From JAGNZR01 sp051659505 (lineage in GTDB: Bacteria; Fusobacteriota; Fusobacteriia; Fusobacteriales; Fusobacteriaceae), in contig JBOFOQ010000027.1 in the NCBI GenBank assembly GCA_051659505.1, positions 113,042 through 177,041 on the forward strand: a stretch of 64,000 bases of DNA, given 5' to 3'. Shown in pieces: positions 60,415-64,000 of the stretch (position 1 is its first letter; the number at the start of each line of letters is the position of its first letter). The notes beneath the pieces were generated by a model that ran no database searches, was not told the origin of the DNA, and saw only the letters and a list, made by a program, of their open reading frames with translations. Position numbers and translations under genes: made by a program.

Positions 60415-62652
60415 ATGAATAGAAATGAAAAATGGAATGATTTTTCTCTTGGAAAATGGAGAGAGAGCGTAGATGTAAGACATTTTATACAAGAAAATTA
60501 TGTAGAATATAGAGGGGATGATAAATTTTTAACAAACTCAACTAAAAAAACAATGTTAGTTTGGAATAAACTAACAGAACTTTTTGTAATTGAAAAGGAA
60601 AAAGGAATATTAGAAGGTGAGACAAAGTTTCCTCAAAGTATTACAACATACGGACCTGGTTATATAGATAAAGAAAATGAAGTAATAGTAGGACTTCAAA
60701 CGGATAAACCTCTAAAAAGAGGAATATATCCTAAGGGCGGACTTAGAACAGTTGAAAATGCACTTCATGCTTATGGATATGAGATTGATCCTTTAACTAA
60801 AGAAATTTTTTCTAAATATAGAAAAACACATAATGATGGTGTATTTTCTGTTTATACTGATGAAATGAAAGGAGCTAGAAGTTCAGGAATAATTACAGGA
60901 CTTCCTGATTCTTATGGGCGTGGAAGAATTATAGGGGATTATAGAAGAGTAGCTCTATACGGAACTAGTTTTTTAATTGCAGATAAAAAAGAACAGATTA
61001 TAACAAAAGATTTTTGCGAAATAACTGATGAAGTTATAAGGGTTAGAGAGGAACTTTCTGAGCAATTAAAATCTTTACAGGAATTTGAAAAAATGTGCTT
61101 GTCTTATGGGTTCGATGTAAAGGAACCAGCAGCTACAGCAAAGGAAGCAGTTCAATTTCTGTACTTTGCATATCTTGCTGCAACTAAAGATCAAGACGGT
61201 GCAGCGATGTCTATTGGTAGAGTTTCAACTTTTTTAGATATATATATAGAAAGAGATTTGAAAAGAGGCATTATAACAGAAAGTGAAGCACAAGAATTAA
61301 TAGATCAATTAGTTATAAAACTTAGAATAATAAGATTTTTGAGAACTCCAGACTACAATACACTTTTTTCCGGGGACCCTACTTGGGTAACAGAATCTAT
61401 TGGAGGAATGGGAACTGATGGAAGATCTCTAGTTACAAAAAGTTCATTTAGAATACTACATACACTCTATAATCTAGGTCCAGCACCAGAACCTAATTTA
61501 ACTGTTTTATGGTCTAAAAATTTACCGATAGATTTCAAAAATTTCTGTTCTAAGGTTTCGATTGATACTTCATCTATCCAATATGAAAATGATGATTTAA
61601 TGAGACCTGAATACGGTGATGACTATGGAATTGCTTGTTGCGTATCTCCTATGAAAATAGGAAAAGGGATGCAGTTTTTTGGTGCTCGTGTTAACTTACC
61701 TAAAGCACTTTTATATGCTATTAATGGTGGAAAAGATGAAAAATCAGGAAAACAAGTTGCCCCAGAATCTGGTGCAATAACAGCAGATGTTCTAAATTAT
61801 GAAGAAGTTTATGAAAAGTTTGATGCTATTATGAAATGGTTATCTGGAGTTTATGTGAACTCCCTTAAGATGATCCACTATATGCATGATAAATACTCAT
61901 ATGAAAGTTTTGAAATGGCTCTTCACGACCTAGAAATAGATAGAACTCAAGCAACAGGAATTGCTGGAATTTCAATTGTTGTAGACTCCTTAATAGCTAT
62001 AAAAAATGCTAAAGTAAAAGTAATTAGAGATGAAAATGGATTAGCTACTGACTATGAAATTATTGGAAACTACGTACCATTTGGAAATAACAATGAAGAA
62101 ACTGATGAACTTGCTGTAAAAGTAGTTAAAAGATTTATGCAGCATATAAGAAGTCATACAACTTATAGAGATTCAAGAGCTACACAATCTCTACTTACAA
62201 TAACATCAAATGTAGTATACGGAAAAAAGACTGGAAATACACCTTGTGGAAGAAGAGCAGGAACACCTTTTTCTCCAGGAGCAAACCCAATGAACGGTCG
62301 AGATACAAAAGGAGCTTTAGCCTCACTTTTATCAGTGGCAAAATTACCATTTGAAGATTCCAATGATGGTATTTCATATACATTTGCCATAGCTCCTGCT
62401 GCTCTTGGAAAAACACGTGAGGAGAGAGTTATTAATTTAACTACTTTACTAGATGGATATTTTACTCCAAATGGTGGGCAACATTTAAATGTTAATGTAT
62501 TTGATAGAGAATTATTAGAAGATGCTATGAAAAATCCAGAAAATTATCCTCAACTTACGATTAGAGTTTCAGGTTACGCTGTTAACTTTACAAAATTAAC
62601 TACTGAACAGCAATTAGATGTTTTATCTAGAACTATTAGTAGTAGAATATAA
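60415..62652 (+). CDS. pflB: Pyruvate formate-lyase (formate C-acetyltransferase)
   Basis: Splits pyruvate with CoA to acetyl-CoA and formate by a glycyl-radical mechanism. The 745 residues are the usual length. The two active-site cysteines are adjacent in YGIACCVSPMKIG (about residue 409), and the radical Gly is in the C-terminal RVSGYAVNF. SGDPTWVTESIGG and NTPCGRRAGTPFSPGANPMN are further hallmarks. AGGAGG precedes the ATG. The activase gene follows 10 bases later. Radical enzymes are oxygen-sensitive, fitting an anaerobe; the acetyl-CoA can feed AdhE. Confidence 0.97.
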   Translation: MNRNEKWNDFSLGKWRESVDVRHFIQENYVEYRGDDKFLTNSTKKTMLVWNKLTELFVIEKEKGILEGETKFPQSITTYGPGYIDKENEVIVGLQTDKPLKRGIYPKGGLRTVENALHAYGYEIDPLTKEIFSKYRKTHNDGVFSVYTDEMKGARSSGIITGLPDSYGRGRIIGDYRRVALYGTSFLIADKKEQIITKDFCEITDEVIRVREELSEQLKSLQEFEKMCLSYGFDVKEPAATAKEAVQFLYFAYLAATKDQDGAAMSIGRVSTFLDIYIERDLKRGIITESEAQELIDQLVIKLRIIRFLRTPDYNTLFSGDPTWVTESIGGMGTDGRSLVTKSSFRILHTLYNLGPAPEPNLTVLWSKNLPIDFKNFCSKVSIDTSSIQYENDDLMRPEYGDDYGIACCVSPMKIGKGMQFFGARVNLPKALLYAINGGKDEKSGKQVAPESGAITADVLNYEEVYEKFDAIMKWLSGVYVNSLKMIHYMHDKYSYESFEMALHDLEIDRTQATGIAGISIVVDSLIAIKNAKVKVIRDENGLATDYEIIGNYVPFGNNNEETDELAVKVVKRFMQHIRSHTTYRDSRATQSLLTITSNVVYGKKTGNTPCGRRAGTPFSPGANPMNGRDTKGALASLLSVAKLPFEDSNDGISYTFAIAPAALGKTREERVINLTTLLDGYFTPNGGQHLNVNVFDRELLEDAMKNPENYPQLTIRVSGYAVNFTKLTTEQQLDVLSRTISSRI

Positions 62653-62662
62653 GGAGCTAATA

Positions 62663-63391
62663 ATGTCTAAAGATATAAAAGGATTTATTCAAAGTATCGA
62701 AACTTTTGGAACTGTAGATGGTCCTGGTGTCAGATATGTTATCTTTCTTCAAGGGTGCCCTTTAAGATGTGAATATTGTCACAATCCTGAAACTTGGGAC
62801 TCTAATAATTATAATTTAGCTTTGACTCCAACTGAAGTTTTTGAAGATTTTATGAAATATAAAAGTTTTTATGAAGAAAATGGTGGGATAACAGTATCAG
62901 GTGGGGAACCACTTGGACAGGGAAAGTTTATTACAGAACTTTTTAAAATTTGCAAAAATAATAATATTCATACTACTTTAGATACTTCAGGATATTTTCT
63001 AAATGACGATATTAAATTATTGCTAGAATATACAGATCTTGTTTTAATGGATATAAAATCTCTAGATAAAGATATCTACAAGAAAATAACAACTCAAGAA
63101 ATAGATAACTCTCTGATTTTTCTTGATTATTTAAATAATTTGAATAAAGATATTTGGGTTCGACAAGTTATAATTCCAGAAGTTAATGATAATGTAGAAG
63201 GAATAAAAAAACTAGTTAAATTCTGTTCTAATATGAAGAATATAAAGAAAGTTGAATTACTGCCTTTTCATAAACTTGCTAATGAAAAATATAAAATTTT
63301 AAAAATAATTAATCCTATGGAAAATGTTGCCCCTCCATCAAAAGAGGTTATGAATAAACTTAATGGTGTTGTTGAAGAAGTTTATCAGTAA
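62663..63391 (+). CDS. pflA: Pyruvate formate-lyase activating enzyme
   Basis: A radical-SAM enzyme that creates the glycyl radical on PflB. The 242 residues contain the 4Fe-4S motif LQGCPLRCEYCHNPETW (C-x3-C-x2-C, about residues 29-36), the GGE motif in ITVSGGEPLGQGKFI, and DLVLMDIKSLDKDIY. The start at 62663 has AAGGAG 6 bases upstream; an earlier in-frame ATG lies inside pflB. It overlaps nothing and is followed 13-22 bases later by the ArsC-like gene. Confidence 0.96.
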   Translation: MSKDIKGFIQSIETFGTVDGPGVRYVIFLQGCPLRCEYCHNPETWDSNNYNLALTPTEVFEDFMKYKSFYEENGGITVSGGEPLGQGKFITELFKICKNNNIHTTLDTSGYFLNDDIKLLLEYTDLVLMDIKSLDKDIYKKITTQEIDNSLIFLDYLNNLNKDIWVRQVIIPEVNDNVEGIKKLVKFCSNMKNIKKVELLPFHKLANEKYKILKIINPMENVAPPSKEVMNKLNGVVEEVYQ

Positions 63392-63404
63392 TTTAATAAA
63401 TGAG

Positions 63405-63752
63405 GTGAATAAAATTATTATTCAAATTTTTGGTAAAAAAAATTGTAATCTTACAAAAAAGGCTGAAAGATATTTCAAAGAAAGAAATATAAAAGTTCAA
63501 ATTATAAATATATTAGAAAAATTACCTTCAAAGGGAGAATTTTCAGTTATAACTAAGAAAATTTCCCTTGAGGATCTTCTAGATATAGATGGAAATGAAT
63601 ATAAAAAAAGAAATTTAAAGTATATGGTCTATGATATTGAAGAACTTCTTCTAGAAAATCCTATACTTCTAAAAACTCCTATTGTGAGAAATAATGATGA
63701 AATTACTTTAGGATATTGTCCTGAAATTTGGGAAACATTTATAAAAATCTAA
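63405..63752 (+). CDS. ArsC/Spx-type glutaredoxin-like protein
   Basis: A 112-115-residue thioredoxin-fold protein with IIIQIFGKKNCNLTKKAERY at the start, where the single Cys is followed by NLT (CxxT), and a late LLKTPIVRNNDEITLGYCPE, the cis-Pro and ligand region of the ArsC/Spx family. Arsenate reduction is only one option; many relatives have unknown roles. Two starts are possible: GTG at 63405, which lacks a ribosome site, or an unusual ATT at 63414 with GAGGTG 6 bases upstream. It follows pflA closely and ends the operon. Confidence 0.8.
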   Translation: MNKIIIQIFGKKNCNLTKKAERYFKERNIKVQIINILEKLPSKGEFSVITKKISLEDLLDIDGNEYKKRNLKYMVYDIEELLLENPILLKTPIVRNNDEITLGYCPEIWETFIKI

Positions 63753-63754
63753 AA

Positions 63755-63790
63755 AAGAGTCTCTATCAAAATAAAGATAGAGACTTTTTT
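63755..63790 (+). terminator. Terminator of the pfl operon
   Basis: Stem GTCTCTATC/GATAGAGAC (63759-63767 with 63776-63784) followed by eight T residues, preceded by an A run. Confidence 0.9.
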
Positions 63791-63826
63791 TTAAACAAAT
63801 AATATTAGACTATATTTATAGTTATA

Positions 63827-63857
63827 AAAAAAAGAGCTAGATTTCTCTAACTCTTTT
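63827..63857 (-). terminator. Terminator of the cold-shock gene
   Basis: On the reverse strand, arms AAAGAG and CTCTTT with an inner TAG/CTA pairing run into a T run (A run at about 63826-63834 on the + strand). Confidence 0.6.
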
Positions 63858-63867
63858 AAATAACTAA

Positions 63868-64000
63868 TTACTTAGTTTGAATGTTTGAAGCTTGTGGTCC
63901 TTTTGGTCCTTGAGTTAAGTCGAAAGTTACTTCTTCTCCCTCGTTTAAAGTTTTGAAACCATCTTTTTGAATTTCAGAGAAATGTGCGAATACATCTTTC
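63868..64000 (-). CDS. Cold-shock protein (CspA family), 3' part only
   Basis: The last 43 residues of a CspA-type single-stranded nucleic acid chaperone. Visible: the RNP2 motif KDVFAHFSEIQKDGFKTL, then EGEEVTFDLTQGPKGPQASN and a final IQTK. The gene starts beyond the right edge; about 20-25 N-terminal residues including RNP1 are missing. It converges on the pfl operon. Confidence 0.95.
   Translation of the reverse strand, partial: KDVFAHFSEIQKDGFKTLNEGEEVTFDLTQGPKGPQASNIQTK

Overview
The window is a roughly 64 kb, very AT-rich stretch of bacterial chromosome, densely coded, with strong AGGAGG-type ribosome sites, consensus-like sigma-70 promoters and many hairpin-plus-U terminators. No rRNA or tRNA gene was seen. 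The gene set mixes Firmicute-type genes (RNase M5, DUF896, a CcpN-like regulator beside PPDK, class III fructose bisphosphatase, FruR/FruA/FruK) with features typical of Gram-negatives (lipoproteins, a BatA/B/C/D aerotolerance cluster, DapF). That mixture and the base composition suggest a Fusobacteriota-like fermentative anaerobe (Fusobacterium/Cetobacterium group); this is an inference from gene content, not a proven placement.

Layout. 0-7 kb: ethanol-forming AdhE (cut by the window edge), alanine dehydrogenase, YaaA, and a symporter-RpiR regulator pair. 7-12 kb: SfsA and a fructose operon (fruR-fruA-fruK). 12-18 kb: aroK-SDR-glyoxalase operon, an asparaginase with an extra C-terminal region, DUF896-asnS, an esterase and RNase M5. 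18-23 kb: lipoprotein amidase, HU, and a TPP-riboswitch-controlled thiamin salvage operon (tenA-thiD-thiM) ending in a 13-copy pentanucleotide tract. 23-29 kb: a gluconeogenic block (CcpN-like regulator, PPDK, class III FBPase) and a methyltransferase. 29-31 kb: an S24-type autocleaving repressor divergent from a 39-residue gene. 31-39.5 kb: aminopeptidase P, an OYE-type reductase, RecQ, an antiporter, TruA, DUF1499, TlpA-CcdA. 39.5-40.3 kb: a compact type III toxin-antitoxin cassette. 40.3-45.3 kb: DEAD helicase, MATE, DsbA-like protein, ABC exporter. 45.4-52.5 kb: moxR-DUF58-bat operon. 52.6-57 kb: reverse-strand cyclophilin, THUMP methyltransferase, DapF and a GNAT-thioredoxin fusion. 57-59 kb: a decayed accessory patch (broken hicA, intact hicB, transposase remnant). 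59-64 kb: flavin disulfide reductase, pflB-pflA, an ArsC-like protein and the end of a cold-shock gene.

The most notable element is at 39522-40261. A promoter leads into two perfect 33-bp tandem repeats, a rho-independent terminator and a ToxN/AbiQ-like toxin gene, and the whole unit is bracketed by a perfect 21-bp direct repeat whose left copy is the last codons of ccdA. It looks like a type III TA system that moved in as a cassette. Its toxin gene carries one apparent single-base frameshift. The hicA toxin at 57 kb is likewise broken by one base, while nearly every other gene in the window is intact.

The metabolic genes fit a fermenter: sugars enter by the fructose PTS, pyruvate is split by PFL, acetyl-CoA is reduced by AdhE, amino acids feed in through asparaginase and alanine dehydrogenase, and PPDK plus FBPase allow gluconeogenesis under a CcpN-like switch. 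Many regulators sit next to recognisable operator-like repeats.
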